From Sycobia sp. Sy_11 (Eukaryota; Arthropoda; Insecta; Hymenoptera; Epichrysomallidae), in the NCBI GenBank assembly GCA_018907035.1, contig JACCIC010000037.1, positions 496,001 to 560,000 of the forward strand: a stretch of 64,000 nt of DNA, given 5' to 3'. Made by a program: the position numbers and the translations under genes. Below the pieces are notes generated by a model, which was given only the letters and a program-made list of their open reading frames with translations, made no database searches and was not told the origin of the DNA. Positions 49,844 through 63,673 of the stretch are shown here, one piece after another. The first letter of the stretch is position 1. Each line of letters opens with the position of its first letter.

Positions 49844-49845
49844 CG
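49796..49845. repeat. (TG)n-(CG)n compound tract
   Basis: A TG run of 40 bp passes into CGCGCGCGCG. It is the same compound type as at 39885-39915. Confidence 0.96.
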
Positions 49846-49910
49846 TATGTTATGTAATCTACGCATAAGGAGAGAGTCCTAAATATCGCGCCGGTCCCGC
49901 TCTATATATA

Positions 49911-49973
49911 ACCTGGCCCGTCGCTGATTAGCACCGGTATTTGGAAGCATAAATAGAGCGACGTTAAATAACA

Positions 49974-49982
<9 letters not shown>
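49911..49982 (+). mobile_element. LINE tail, second copy
   Basis: ACCTGGCCCGTCGCTGATT onward matches 710-770 over about 55 bases with very few changes and ends in a 9-base A run. It is shorter than the copy at 652-780, as expected for variable 5' truncation. The insertion site is TA-rich: a TATATATA-type sequence stands before it and a (TA)n tract directly after, so any target duplication is ambiguous. Confidence 0.7.

Positions 49983-50010
<28 letters not shown>
49982..50010. repeat. (TA)n microsatellite
   Basis: Perfect TA run of 29 bp directly after the A tail of the LINE copy. It may have grown from the tail or the target duplication. Confidence 0.96.
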
Positions 50011-50012
<2 letters not shown>

Positions 50013-50396
50013 CTGCCATTGTTCTTATTATTTTTTTCTTCATGTACCATAAAAAGGAACAGAGAATGCTTCGCCGTTCGTAAAAGTCGAAAGCAAACGC
50101 GTATATCGCGCCGTAAAACGCATTCGCCAGACTGACAATGGAGAGCAAGACTCGCGTATGTTTCTGCTCCTCTCCCCCTCTTCCCAACGCTCCTTCTAAT
50201 GGTCATTCCTTTCCGAGCGGAGGACGGCAAGATTTCATTTTTTTTCTGATATTACATATTAATAATGATGTAATAGCGTCCACCGCTCGATCACGTGGCT
50301 TCCGAGTTTCGTCCGTCTCTTCGCCCCTACCGCGGCTTGTGCCGGAAACACCGCAAAACGAAACACTCGCTTTCACATTTCGTCTGATGCACAGTG

Positions 50397-50400
<4 letters not shown>

Positions 50401-50447
<47 letters not shown>
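50401..50447. repeat. (TA)n microsatellite
   Basis: Perfect TA run of 47 bp. Confidence 0.97.
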
Positions 50448-50450
<3 letters not shown>

Positions 50451-51515
50451 CACGCGCGATGCATATACGATCGTGGAGGAGTCGTAGTACTTACGCGAAC
50501 GCGCCCTGTGATCGCGAATGTGCGAGTCCTATTTTATATGTGATTTGTTTTTATCTGCTGCTCCAGATTGCAACTGGGTATGCGTGTCGTGGTAAAAATA
50601 GAATAGAAAGAAGAAGAGGCGAAGGATTTTTAACAAACAACGCGAGCTTTGAAGTATTACTTAATGATAATGATGCTCGCGCTGTCGGATGTAGTGTCGG
50701 TGAAAAAAAAGCATATACGAGGATATAGTTTTGAAAGAGAAAAAAAAGCGACGCGCAAAGCCCGATTTTTCGCTTGCAAAGAATACAAAAGTATTGCTGA
50801 ATAATGTAAACAATTCAAAGATCCATGTGTTTTATCAGATCTTTTTTTGAAGGAATAAATTTTTTTTTTCATTTGTAATAATATTTGTTATAATAAAATA
50901 ACATTTTTTGAAAAGGTTAAATATTTTTCTAGTTGAGGGATTGTAAATAAAATCTAATTTTTTTACTAGAAGCAAGTGTAATGGCTAACGAATAAGTAGA
51001 TGAAATATTCTAATTTTTTAATAAAAAGTTCTTTATTTTTTCTATAGATTGTAAAATTTCGAATTTAATAATAATTTTCAGAAATGCTTCTTACACAATT
51101 CGTGTACTTCTACATACATCATTGTTACGAATGATTTATGAGAATTTTCTACTCAATATTTAACTAAATTCCGATTTTGCATTTATCAAATTCGCGATTA
51201 CATAAATAAATCATCCAATTTTTCAATATCTCATGAGAAATAAATTACATAATACCCATAGATATACTTATTGGAACATAATTTTTTAAACCGCACTTTT
51301 ATTATAAATATTTTGTTTCTCTTACAATTCTATTATTTTTAACGGAAGATTTAGATCTACAAAAAAACAACTTTTAATAAAAATAAAATAGTTAGTCGAG
51401 TTTAATGTCTTCTTAGCATAGTAAGAATTTTAAATTATATCTTCTTCTGTATTTTATAAAAAATTTATATAAAATACTTTCCGAAGGTTCCAAATATATT
51501 AACACAATAGTACAT

Positions 51516-51627
51516 TTCTTACCGAGTACGGAAAGGCTTTATGTATGAAACGAGAGATTTGCGATCCGAGTCGAAGCCGAGGGTTTTAACATGGTTCGTA
51601 AAAAAACCTTTTCGTACTAGGTAAGAA
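51516..51627. mobile_element. Small MITE-like element with 21-bp terminal inverted repeats
   Basis: TTCTTACCGAGTACGGAAAGG at 51516-51536 pairs with 51607-51627, with two mismatches. The 112-bp unit is GC-richer inside (CGATCCGAGTCGAAGCCGAGGG at about 51571-51592) than its flanks. It has no coding capacity. The superfamily is unknown and no sure target duplication is visible. Confidence 0.6.
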
Positions 51628-52192
51628 CTATATTTTTTTTTATGAGAATCGAAATCAAGCGGTGAAGGTGCGATTTGTAGATTAGAATGAAGAAATATAT
51701 TTTATAATTAAAATAAAAATCAATTCAGTGATAAAGTCAGATGTTCTACTGATTTGGATAATGGGAAACATAATGATATATGTTCTTAGCATATTAAGAC
51801 ATTTACAACTCACAAATCTTATATGTATTTTATAAAAACGTTATATAAAATATGTTTCTAAATTCAGTAAAATTTTAAGACAAAACTACATACAGAATAA
51901 TATATGTGATTATAATCTAAATCTTTTCATAATAAAACAAAAGAATGTTCATATGCTAGAATAATATTTATTCAAAATATTTTTCTAAAATCTTCCGAAA
52001 TAGTGCGTTTTATATAAGGATGCATATCCTTATAAATAAAAGCATAAATAGTTTACACAAATATATCTAAAATTTCAAAAATTATTAATAAATAAATAGT
52101 TTTAACGGAAATTCAGCTTAATAAAGCAATGAGATCATTTACAAATAGCCGAGTTGTTTTTTGTCCACACGTGGACTCAATTTCTGAACTAA

Positions 52193-52194
<2 letters not shown>

Positions 52195-52245
<51 letters not shown>
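52195..52245. repeat. (TA)n microsatellite
   Basis: Perfect TA run of 51 bp. Confidence 0.97.
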
Positions 52246-52248
<3 letters not shown>

Positions 52249-52445
52249 GAAATGTTTCTAAGCATTTACTATACTCATACACGGAGTTTTCTATTAAAAA
52301 CTGCTTTTTAGCCAAAAATTCCGGTGAGAGACGATTCTTTAGGTCATAAATAGTATATATACTTTAGAAAATTAATGATAAAGAAGTGATAAATATTTTT
52401 TTTCATTGCTTGATAATTCGAAATCCCAATTTAAAAGTAAATAGT

Positions 52446-52768
52446 GTAGCGGCCGCGCCATGCCGGCGGTTCTCATACTCGCCTTCGTGGCGCTACTCAG
52501 AGCTTCTGATTTTACCCATATACTCGGACATATTAAGACTTATACCCGGAGAGACATTTTATATGCCTATTATTTATTACCTAACTTGAATTTAAAAATA
52601 CCGTAATCGGAATTTCAAATCGACTTTAATAATAAACGTGAATAAATCGGTAATTAATGAAAATCGAAAAAATCGAATAGCTTTTTTTGAAATACAATTT
52701 CATTACATCAACTGATTACACAATCTAAAAAAAGAGAAAAATCGTGTTTACAAACATATGTCCGAGTA
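52446..52768. repeat. GC-rich hairpin patch and associated inverted repeat
   Basis: GTAGCGGCC at 52446 can pair with GGCGCTAC at 52489-52496, closing a GC-rich 50-base patch in AT-rich DNA. Close by, TACTCGGACATAT at 52521-52533 recurs exactly inverted at 52756-52768. It may be part of a decayed non-autonomous element. Confidence 0.4.
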
Positions 52769-53440
52769 GGGAGTATACATGGAAATGAAAGGGATTTCAT
52801 CTCGGATGAAATTGGATGTAAACAATGTGCATCAAAATTCTCAGAGTTTTTCGAATTAATTTTTCTGTATAGACTTCAATTTGACGAAACAAACCACTCA
52901 TTTCACTATGCATACACGGAATTTGGAAGGGCAAAAAGTTCGGAATATTTGCTTTGGATAAGGTCGGAAGGACAAACGACCATTCAATTTTATCAAATCT
53001 ACGTGCCTGCTTGATCCAACGTTTAGACCTGCTTTCCGTGCTTCACAGAAACTGAAATAAAATTTTAATAACGAAATATTATATACTTCGCCCCCCATCA
53101 CTTTCTTTTTATTATTTTCCGGAGATAAATATATATTTGATTCATTCCATTTTGAACACTGATCTTGAAGCATGAAACTAAGTAGATATATCGATTTAGT
53201 AAAATTGGGTCTTGATGGTAGTTGGGTTGTCCTTTTCTAGCAATGGTATATTGACTTTTTTATTTCTGATTTTATTTTGTATCGGCAGTTTCTTATTTCA
53301 GATTGTACAAGAATGATTATAAAAAAGGAATGTCTGACTGTCATTCTATATAATAATTATAATTATATTATATTAGTTTATAAATACCGTAAGACAGATG
53401 AAAATATTGTTTAGTTTATATTCATTAATGGTTAGATTTA

Positions 53441-54620
<1,180 letters not shown>

Positions 54621-55850
54621 GTTAGCCCGGCTTTTAGGGAATTTTGTATATATACGGGTGGGGGAATTAACCTTGCTTCAAGATAATGTTATAGTCCAAT
54701 CTGTGTGCGTGAAATTTTCATCCGACACTTTAGCGTGTTGGGAAAAAAGTATTTTTTTTAACATCTATAATGAGTTTTAAGCGTATAAATATACGAAACA
54801 TTTAAAAGTTTTATCGGAGCAAATTGAACACCTCGTTAATTCATTACGTTGTAAAAATATCAGAGCTAATAGGCAAGGCTTAAGCTAATGGCGTAATAAA
54901 AAAACGGCGTTGAAAAATGACCATTATATACGACTAATTTTAGACTATAATCTTAAAAATATGGCAGTCAGTTTTATTGTATCTCATTATTTTTCTACAT
55001 CTATCATTTTATATAATTTCGCTCTGAAATCATCTGTATCAAACACACGAGATTGCGATAAAGAGATACTACACCTATATAGGAATTATGCAAAAGAAGA
55101 AGGGTCGTATATATTAAAAGACATACTAACAAATTACAATAAATGATATTATTCCTAATGTTCATAGAAAAAGTCGTATGCATCCTTGATATTTGAATAA
55201 ATTATCAATAATATTGATTTAAAAGTTTATGCAAAGTTTGAGCCAATTTTAAAAGCCCCTTTAGCAATGACTACTATAGAAAAAAGCATAACCAGATCTA
55301 TATATGATTCAATAAAATTAATTATAGTGCATGCCGAATTAATCTTGCATTTATACATGGTGAATTAACCTTCTATTAATTATTAATCTTACACTCCTAC
55401 CTGGTAAAAATGGTCAAAAGTTGTTTACATTTAAATTGGTCGCAGAGTTTTAAATCTATATTCACTGTAAGTTACCAAAATTTCGAGATGTACAACTTTA
55501 TTTTATCATTTCCATCTGTGCCATATAGGAGCAGTGTAAGGTTATACAACTCTCAAAAATATAGCGTGCTAAGAACTGTTTAGTACTCGATTAGCAGGTA
55601 TAGAAAAAAAATTCAACGATGTTCGAATATTTTAAAATTCGAACACAAGTTGCAGCAAATTACATTTTGTAAATGAATTTTTAGCGCAAAGTTTAAGCGT
55701 ATACTGCGTAATCTATAATTAATTTATTAATGCATAGTGTCCGAAAAACTTATGTTTGTTTTAACAGATTTAATCGGATTTAATAGTAGAGATTTACTTG
55801 TAGAATAATTTCACACAAAATTATACAAAAATATACAAGCCATATGCATA
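54621..55850. other. AT-rich region, nothing recognised
   Basis: The plus-strand frame at 54910-55146 has 78 codons and no domain; it is typical of chance frames in AT-rich DNA. Confidence 0.5.
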
Positions 55851-56080
55851 TGCAGGGTGAGAGTTGTTATTAGTCAAAACCTTAGATAGGTCTTATGAAT
55901 ATAGAAGGGAAATGGAAAAATGGGGGAGGGGCTTAAAATGTATTAAAAATCTCTATATTACTTTACAAACAATAATGTCCTTTGTACGTGCGCACGCGCG
56001 CGTGTGTGTATATTGTGATTTATTTCAAGCATATAAACCTCCTTCGCCTCGCTTCGCATAATATTGGACATTCGACCTTG

Positions 56081-56083
<3 letters not shown>

Positions 56084-56130
<47 letters not shown>
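56084..56130. repeat. (TA)n microsatellite
   Basis: Perfect TA run of 47 bp. Confidence 0.97.
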
Positions 56131-56133
<3 letters not shown>

Positions 56134-56351
56134 TCGACTCCTCAATCACTCACTCCGGCAAGCCCAGTACATAATAGCTCAAACAAATTCCAGGGATTCT
56201 TCTTCAATTTGTCGCGTTTTACATTTACACCCCTCATTCCTCTTACCTTCACATACGCACACGCATACAGGCGCACAAGTGCACACATATACATACATGC
56301 ATGTGTATATTAAACGGCCATCTGCGCCGAGTTGAACGCGATCTCCATCTA

Positions 56352-56354
<3 letters not shown>

Positions 56355-56411
<57 letters not shown>
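56355..56411. repeat. (TA)n microsatellite
   Basis: Perfect TA run of 57 bp. Confidence 0.97.
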
Positions 56412-56414
<3 letters not shown>

Positions 56415-56524
56415 CAACGAAGAGTTGTTTTTTACGCCCGGCTTATGTGAGCGTGTAATACGGCACACCCCTATGCAATTCTTTAGCACCACCGCCAGTG
56501 ACAATCCATCGCCTCGTTCCCATG

Positions 56525-56526
<2 letters not shown>

Positions 56527-56575
<49 letters not shown>
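56527..56575. repeat. (TA)n microsatellite
   Basis: Perfect TA run of 49 bp. Confidence 0.97.
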
Positions 56576-56577
<2 letters not shown>

Positions 56578-56743
56578 TGATGCGAATTTCGTAATTTGTG
56601 AGTGGATGCCGAGATGCGTGATGCATATATATTTATACGCAACGCACGAAAAGAACATCGGAACCGGACGTTATGGCGCATCATGTATCGTTTGAATAAA
56701 TCCTCGTAGACGTGCGAGCGCTACTTATGTACACGTGCATATG

Positions 56744-56763
56744 TATATATATATATATATATA
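56744..56763. repeat. (TA)n microsatellite
   Basis: Perfect TA run of 20 bp. Confidence 0.93.
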
Positions 56764-57480
56764 ATACACATCATACATATTCGGTTGCGCAATGGCCGTG
56801 TGCGTGCGCCAGATGTTGCGCGCATATATAATATGACTTTCGAAAGGGAGAGTTGCGGGTGCTGTATTGGTGTGCAACGGTTGAGATACACTGACGAATG
56901 TGGGTCAGAGGAGGAGAGAAGTGCGGAGGGCAACGTGGTCTATTACATATATATAGGAAATCGTAAATTAATACGCCTGCTTGCAAGTAGGTGCTGATAA
57001 AAAAAACCTCTTGTCCATACGCGACACGGTTGGTTAGTTTTACATAAGATTAAGTTTCGGTCGGAGAAAATCCGAGGTTCGATGCACTCTGCATTGCAGC
57101 ACTATAATCCGACGGGTGCATTTTAAGGAGATTATGTACTGAAATTTTATACATGGGCTAAATTTGATAATTAATAAAGAACTGCAGAGAATGCAGGGTT
57201 TTAAATATAACATAACTCGTCCTCGAAATCACAGAAATAAGTCAAGCTGAAAATTATTATGTATAAATATATACACCACGATTCGAAAAGAGTCGCCAGC
57301 TTAACCAATTGGGGCGAGTCAGGGCGTATGTCCACCAGACAACCGAGAGCACACAATTCCGTATCGATAAGATGGGCGCGAACGATAATTGATGCGCTAA
57401 TAAGTTTCTGAGTCACTTACGAGTTTACAGCCACAATAACCACAAACAATTTTGCGATGACATTTGATTCTATACGATCG

Positions 57481-58396
57481 TCTAGTTCAGACACATAATA
57501 TTCATTAAAGGGAAAAATAATTTATTATTTGTAAAATTTTTAAATATTTTTCGGATGCACGGCAAGTTGATGCAGCAGATGCATCACTAAATGCATCAGA
57601 TAGAGATGATCATATTTGAATGAAAAGCATCGAGAATCTTGGTCGAGAATATAAACTCGTAAGTCGTTTCAAAACTTATTATCGCACCAACGATTTTGCA
57701 TCCAAGTAAAAAATACCGACCATCATATGTATTTTGGTTAGGCTAGTGGCTTTTTTCGAAAACACAATGTGTACATAAAAAGTTAATTATATACAAAAGC
57801 AATTCATTTTGTACTATACCTTTAATCTCTGATCGATGTGAACAACTATGAAAATTAGACACTTATATCGCATGTACGCGAAAAATAATTGCCATAGAAG
57901 CTTCTTTCTGCAGATATAGATAGTTACAAATGTGTGCGGGACGGGCGCAAACGGTTATTGAAAAAAAAAAAAATTAAAGATGAATTACTGGAAAAATTCG
58001 ACAAATGCGCAATTGTATACGTTTGTTTTGGTTAACGGGTCGACACAGAATATTGTATTCCTCCATATATTGAATGTTCGATCGAGTTCCCATACATATA
58101 GAAAACAATAATTGACGAGTTATGTGAAGGAAAATTTCATTTGGACCCGTTTCATTCGACGATAAATCCAATAAGACACGAAAGAAATTCTACATTTTTC
58201 CGAATTTCTATATATGTGTGTGCAGTTATATAATTGATATGAAACTGATTCCAAACTACGCGTTTTCGCCGTCAGCCCTTGCTTCCGGCCTGCGATCCAA
58301 AGAACTTTAATAGCCGCGACATACCAGTATAGAGAGATCGACCGAGAAAACCGCATAAAACATTATACCTAACCACGGGAGTATCGCGAATCTATG

Positions 58397-58440
<44 letters not shown>

Positions 58441-58906
58441 TGTGTGTGTGTGTCTGTGTGTTTGAGTTTGTGTGTGAAGAAAACGAGGAAAGAGCCAGGG
58501 TAGGAGGACAGCATAAAAGGTACAGAAACATTGGCTTCGCCGTGCGCGCGCGAAAACACACATACGTTAAACGTGTATGATCGCGCGCTCGGCGCGCTCT
58601 TGAAAGTGAAGGACATCTCGGCCACCGACGTTTTCAACTCGCTTTACCATCGACCCCTTGCGACTCGATCGCATCCGCGATATTACTTTTTATATAGATT
58701 CTATGCAGGTGCAATTACTGGACACGTATGTACATGAACGTAGCGTGGATAGTATATCACGCAGGAGCGTCCTCGTAAATAGAGACGCGACGGATGGCCG
58801 CGGTGTGGTCTTGCGCGACAAAAGCCCGCGACTCCGTTGCTCAACGCCAAAATACATAAATATACCAAATATACATAAATCTCGTGTACGTCGATAATGC
58901 CAGTAA

Positions 58907-58908
<2 letters not shown>
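57481..58908. other. AT-rich passing into a GC-richer island
   Basis: AT-rich to about 58000, then CpG-bearing (58260-58320 and 58520-58830). Overlapping frames on both strands carry no domain. No exon is supported. Confidence 0.4.
58399..58453. repeat. Compound (AG)n-(TG)n microsatellite
   Basis: An AG run at 58399-58438 passes into a TG run at 58439-58453, with degenerate TG continuing to about 58476. Confidence 0.97.

Positions 58909-58968
<60 letters not shown>
58909..58968. repeat. (TA)n microsatellite
   Basis: Perfect TA run of 60 bp. Confidence 0.97.
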
Positions 58969-58969
<1 letters not shown>

Positions 58970-60676
58970 GATGGCTACCGCGTGAAAAGTTTGGATTTTG
59001 GTCATTATCAAAAACAAGGAAATGAGTTGTTTTGAGTTGGCTATTCTCTAAATATAAATCAGTTCGAAAATTGGCTTACTACAAAAATCAATTGTAAATT
59101 TTTCACTATAATCAAATCAATGGAGCATTCCAATTTCTCACTTACGAGGCGAGTGTCCGAACTGCGGGTCACAGATTGCAATAAGAAAAATTTATCTTCA
59201 TCCTTCGCATCTGAATAGATGATATGCATATTAGCTAATAACGCTCAAACTTTGCTGAGATATACTGAAATGTTATACTAGTCAACTGCATATATTTTAA
59301 TGTATGTCTTCATCAATTCATGTTTCAAGATCTTTAAAGGTTTTCTTGCAATCCATTAATGCAAATACATATAATCAGTTAAATCATCTGTAAATAAATA
59401 TTACAATAAGGTGTAAAATTTAAATTGGAAACTCAACGTTAATTTTGTTCTAGTGTTAAACAAACGAGTATTTCATTATAAAAACATTTAATTAAATAAG
59501 ATATCCTATGTTATAATTTTTTTAATATGTTGCATGAAAAATATCACTATTTACTGCTGCTACCAATGTAAATACTGAGTTTGAAATTATGAGCTATCTA
59601 TAAATAAATATACAAAGAATTTTCTTCTATTATAACAATTAATGCATTTAATTTAATAAAATTATTTTTACTTATCTAAATCTGGGTTTATTTTGCTTCT
59701 TTCCTATACTGTGCTAATATTATCTGCCTCGGTTGTTTTCAGTTTTATAATTGTTTTAACAAGAATAATTAAACCGGCTGATATCAGAACGATAAAAAAG
59801 AAGCAAAATAAATGCTTTTATAATAAAACATTAGTTTATATAAGATGAGATCAAAGTTAACCTTAATATTGCAAATTTTATCTTAAATTATATTCTAAAT
59901 TATATTATATACGTTAATGCTGTATTTATTTACTGATTATGTGCACTTACATTGGTAGAATAGAAGAAAAAATCATTTATAGACATTAGAACAGGATTGA
60001 TGCAAATAATTTCGATTAAAATTATATAAAGTTGATAAGTAATAGTTTTATACATCTCAAGAAGGGCCAAATATACTGTGCATATAATCAATCTATTTAT
60101 ATCAGAAGGCGATAAAGGTAAATTTTTCTTATTACAATCTGTAATCCGCTGTTGTAGTGCTCTTCTTGTTGATCCACTATACTTTGGATTTGCACTGTGT
60201 ATAAAAACGTTTAGAGATAAGAAATTATTCGCCGGCCTCTGACGATATATCTATATTATAAAGTAAACATTAATATGCGTAATACGCGAATTATCTAGGA
60301 TTAGTTTAATGTGAATTGCATTTTCTAATTTTAGTTTCGTATAAAGTGTGAAAGATCTGCAACAATATTAAAAATAATGAATTTAGAATAATTACATGAA
60401 CATCTAATTTGTTATAATATTTAAATAAATCTAACAAATCCAGTGAAAAAGCAATGAATAACAACTGAATCGATACTAATTTACCAATAAAATTAATGTA
60501 TATATTTATTGATTGAATTTTAAAAAGATAGTTTATATATAAGTATATATATGTTTCCAGACACTTCAATTTTCCTCTTGCTTTTCTGCGTGTATATTTT
60601 TTTACTTCTATTCTTTGTGATATATATATAAAGCAGGACTAAACCGAAAGCTTTTTACCGCTCGAGCGCTCAAACA

Positions 60677-60680
<4 letters not shown>
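58969..60680. other. AT-rich region, nothing recognised
   Basis: Strongly AT-rich with no gene or mobile-element signal. The minus-strand frame at 60306-60569 is hydrophobic and low in complexity. Confidence 0.5.

Positions 60681-60746
<66 letters not shown>
60681..60746. repeat. (TA)n microsatellite
   Basis: Perfect TA run of 66 bp, the longest uninterrupted TA run in the window. Confidence 0.97.
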
Positions 60747-60749
<3 letters not shown>

Positions 60750-63617
60750 CAGGAGATCAGTTTCAGTATCTTCTGTACTTTATGGATATAGAGGAATAAT
60801 GTTTAGTAAGGATAATTTTCTCGGTCGAATCTATTGGAAATTGTCCAAGATATAGAGGATAAGTCCCTTTGGCTCGCGCGTCCGTGCAGTCAATTTTTAT
60901 GCATTATATTTGCACACAAATTTTACATATATTGACATTATATACGCATATATGTGTATAATGTTCTATTAAGGTATGAAAGAACTTAAAGCTAGTAGGC
61001 ATTCAATAATAAAAGATGGCAGGATAGAGAATGTTAGAATTTCAAAAATTTATATATCTCGTAATCGTAAATTTAAATTCAGATTATTATTGTTTGCCGT
61101 ATCAAATCATTTGTGGTTATATATAGGACTAATAAGACAGAGATGCGATAAAAATATTACTTATCGTATATTCAAAATTATTCTAATTTCGAAACGATAA
61201 TATTATTCAATTAAATGCTAAATTATATACTTAGAAAATAAAAAAGTATATGTGACCATATCAATCGATTAAAATCCAATCATTTTCAAATACAGAATTC
61301 TTTTAACATTAAATGAAAATGCATTTTTTGAGACTAATATAATTTTATATCTGTTTAAATCATATTGAATGCTTAATCATGAAACTTTAAATAGAAATTG
61401 TAATCTTGAATTGCTAGAAAACAATAAATAATTACGATTTTACAAATATATTCAACATTTTCAAAAAGAACCAAATCTGATCTTCAAAAATCGTAACTTT
61501 TACATATGCAGTTTTTTAGATAGAATCTTAAATCATTTTTAACTTAAGATGATAAATATTTATAGAAAAAAAATTTCCGGTACAAGAGTTTCACAATTTC
61601 ATATTTGTTAGAGTAATGTCGATTCAAAAAATTTGCTACTTTGTTTTACAAAAAAAATCTCTGCATTCAGATTCTGTGGGTCGAAGTTTCAAAAACCGAT
61701 CCTTTTTACTACAACGATTCAGTGCGCCTTCGAATCCACTACTTCAGTCTATACTTATGCAACAACTGTCATTGCTTAATTTTATATTATTTGTCCGCGA
61801 CTATTCATTGTCAAGTAGTGCATATAACCACTGATTTATTTTTATGAGACTATCGTTCTGATAAATGAAAATTTTAGCAAGAGACATGAATTCGAGATAG
61901 TATAATATTCTAAATATTTTACAATTTCAGTAATACGACTGGCATTCTCGTTAAAGTATCTCTTGCACATATCCATATAACGAAACTATATTACAAATAT
62001 CTGGGAACCACGGAGTAAGAGTTCAAGCACAGCCCCACTCTCCCAGCGGCTTCGCCCGATTGGAATTCAAGTAAGTCTCAACCTCTCCGAAGTTTGCGAA
62101 GTCAAGATTTTTTGAGAGGCATGAACTAATTCATAAATATAAAAAAAATAGAATAATAAACATTGCATCAAAAAAGCGATAATATGCTTTAGCTGAGTTT
62201 GAAGTTTCATTGAGAATGTATATGGAGCAGATTTTTACATGGATAATTATGAAATCTCAACTATTATGATTGCCTGCATTACACGAGATTAAAATATCAA
62301 ATATATAGGGATTGATTAAAAATAAACAAAACTGGCATCTATATGAATTCCTGTGATTTAATTTTACGTAGTATCCAATAAATTTTTAACGTTGCGTCAG
62401 TAATGCTTTATACAAAAACTGCAACTAAAACAGCTCATCATGACCGTACTTACAGTAGAAAAATCAGGATCAACGATTTCCGATGTTTTAAAGGCCGCTA
62501 CAACACACTTTTACCATCAAAAAAATAAACAATTATAAAAGAAAGGATTTTTCGACTTATTTAAAAAGTTCCTTTTTTTATATATTTAAAGTCTAAAATT
62601 TTGCTTCGCCATTCTAATTGAAAAATTCACAATTTGAAGATAATTTTTCGGCTATCGCAGTGAACAATACTTTCCGATATTAATGTTAAACGATAAAAAT
62701 ATAGAAATGTACTACATTAAGCAAAATAGCGACGGAAAAGCCGTTTTTCTTTCTTTCAATATATGTTTTCCAAAAACAAGGATATTTCATAATTAGTCAA
62801 TAATTAGGCTTATGAAAACTTTTTACGAGGACCGAAGGGAACAGGATTATTTCATTGTTCGTAAACCTTGTAATGTAATGTTGTAATCATAAAATCAACG
62901 AAGATCATCTTCGTATAGATAACAAAAAAGTTCTAATAAGCATCAGTCGTGAAATACACCCATAGATTTCTGTATTTATTGTTAATAAATGGGCTACATT
63001 TATAGCTGTTAATGAGGAAGTGCTTACCGAAGTAACGTGTTTACAATCGAACCAACTGTAATCGACAATAATTAAAAAACTACACAAAAATATAGCTGTA
63101 TTAGTAAGCTTTTTGTTCAGCGTCCAGTTGGGGTGACTTTTTTTATTTCAATTTAGTCATAAAAAAAATTGCTTGACTAAATACAATGCGTCCAATTTCA
63201 TTAACCATTTTATAACCATTGCATAAGATAGAATACTTCCTATCTTCAGAAGAAGAAAGCGTAAGTTCCTTAGAATTTACAAGGTTCATTTTGGAGTTAA
63301 TTACAAATTTCATTCCATTCAATTACGAGCAAATCCACCATCCATATATGTCAGAGCCTATTCTTGAGATATCAAAATACGAACGTCAATAAATTAACTA
63401 GTATATGCATATAATTATTTGAGAAGCATTGCACCTCCTCTCTATTTTCCCGTGTATCCCATCATGAAAGTTTACATGAAAATATTTTTCTTGAATCCGC
63501 TAAATATAGATAGGATATACAAATACAACTGGTTTGAAATAACAACCTCCCTCGATCTATGTACAAAAGAGCAGTCGTATACAAGAAAGTTCCCTGCAGT
63601 CTAGTCAAAATCCATAT

Positions 63618-63619
<2 letters not shown>
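60747..63619. other. AT-rich region, nothing recognised
   Basis: A small GC-richer patch at about 62005-62105 (CCACGGAG ... CCCAGCGGCTTCGCCCG) stands out from its flanks but has no recognisable structure. No gene is supported. Confidence 0.45.

Positions 63620-63669
<50 letters not shown>
63620..63669. repeat. (TA)n microsatellite
   Basis: Perfect TA run of 50 bp. Confidence 0.97.

Positions 63670-63673
<4 letters not shown>

Larger units (their letters stand above)
49291..50730. other. GC-richer island with repeats and a candidate first exon
   Basis: Contains a possible promoter (49545-49697), the (TG)n-(GC)n tract, the second LINE tail and two TA tracts. The long plus-strand frame at 50138-50728 passes through a (TA)n run and shows no domain, so I do not call it a gene. 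Confidence 0.4.
50731..53440. other. AT-rich region with a MITE-like element
   Basis: Holds the inverted-repeat element at 51516-51627, one TA tract and a small GC-rich insertion at 52446-52500. The minus-strand frame at 52898-53173 has 91 codons without a recognisable domain. Confidence 0.4.
55851..57480. other. Mixed region dense in microsatellites
   Basis: Four TA tracts and CA/GT stretches fall within 700 bp (56084-56763), separated by GC-richer segments. A minus-strand frame at 57201-57416 is discussed as a weak exon candidate. No RNA gene is found; GAGGTTCGATGCACTC at about 57081 looks like a tRNA T-arm but its stem does not pair. Confidence 0.4.

Noticed and set aside
50138..50728. 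196-codon plus-strand frame, the longest in the window
   Set aside because: It runs through a 47-bp TA tract, lacks any domain and is open mainly because the flanks are GC-richer.
52128..52150. TGAGATCATTT resembling the start of the insect bantam microRNA
   Set aside because: Only the first 11 bases agree; the remainder differs and no hairpin precursor surrounds it.
57030..57115. tRNA-like T loop (GGTTCGATG)
   Set aside because: The T-stem halves CCGAG and GCACT do not pair, and no acceptor stem exists.
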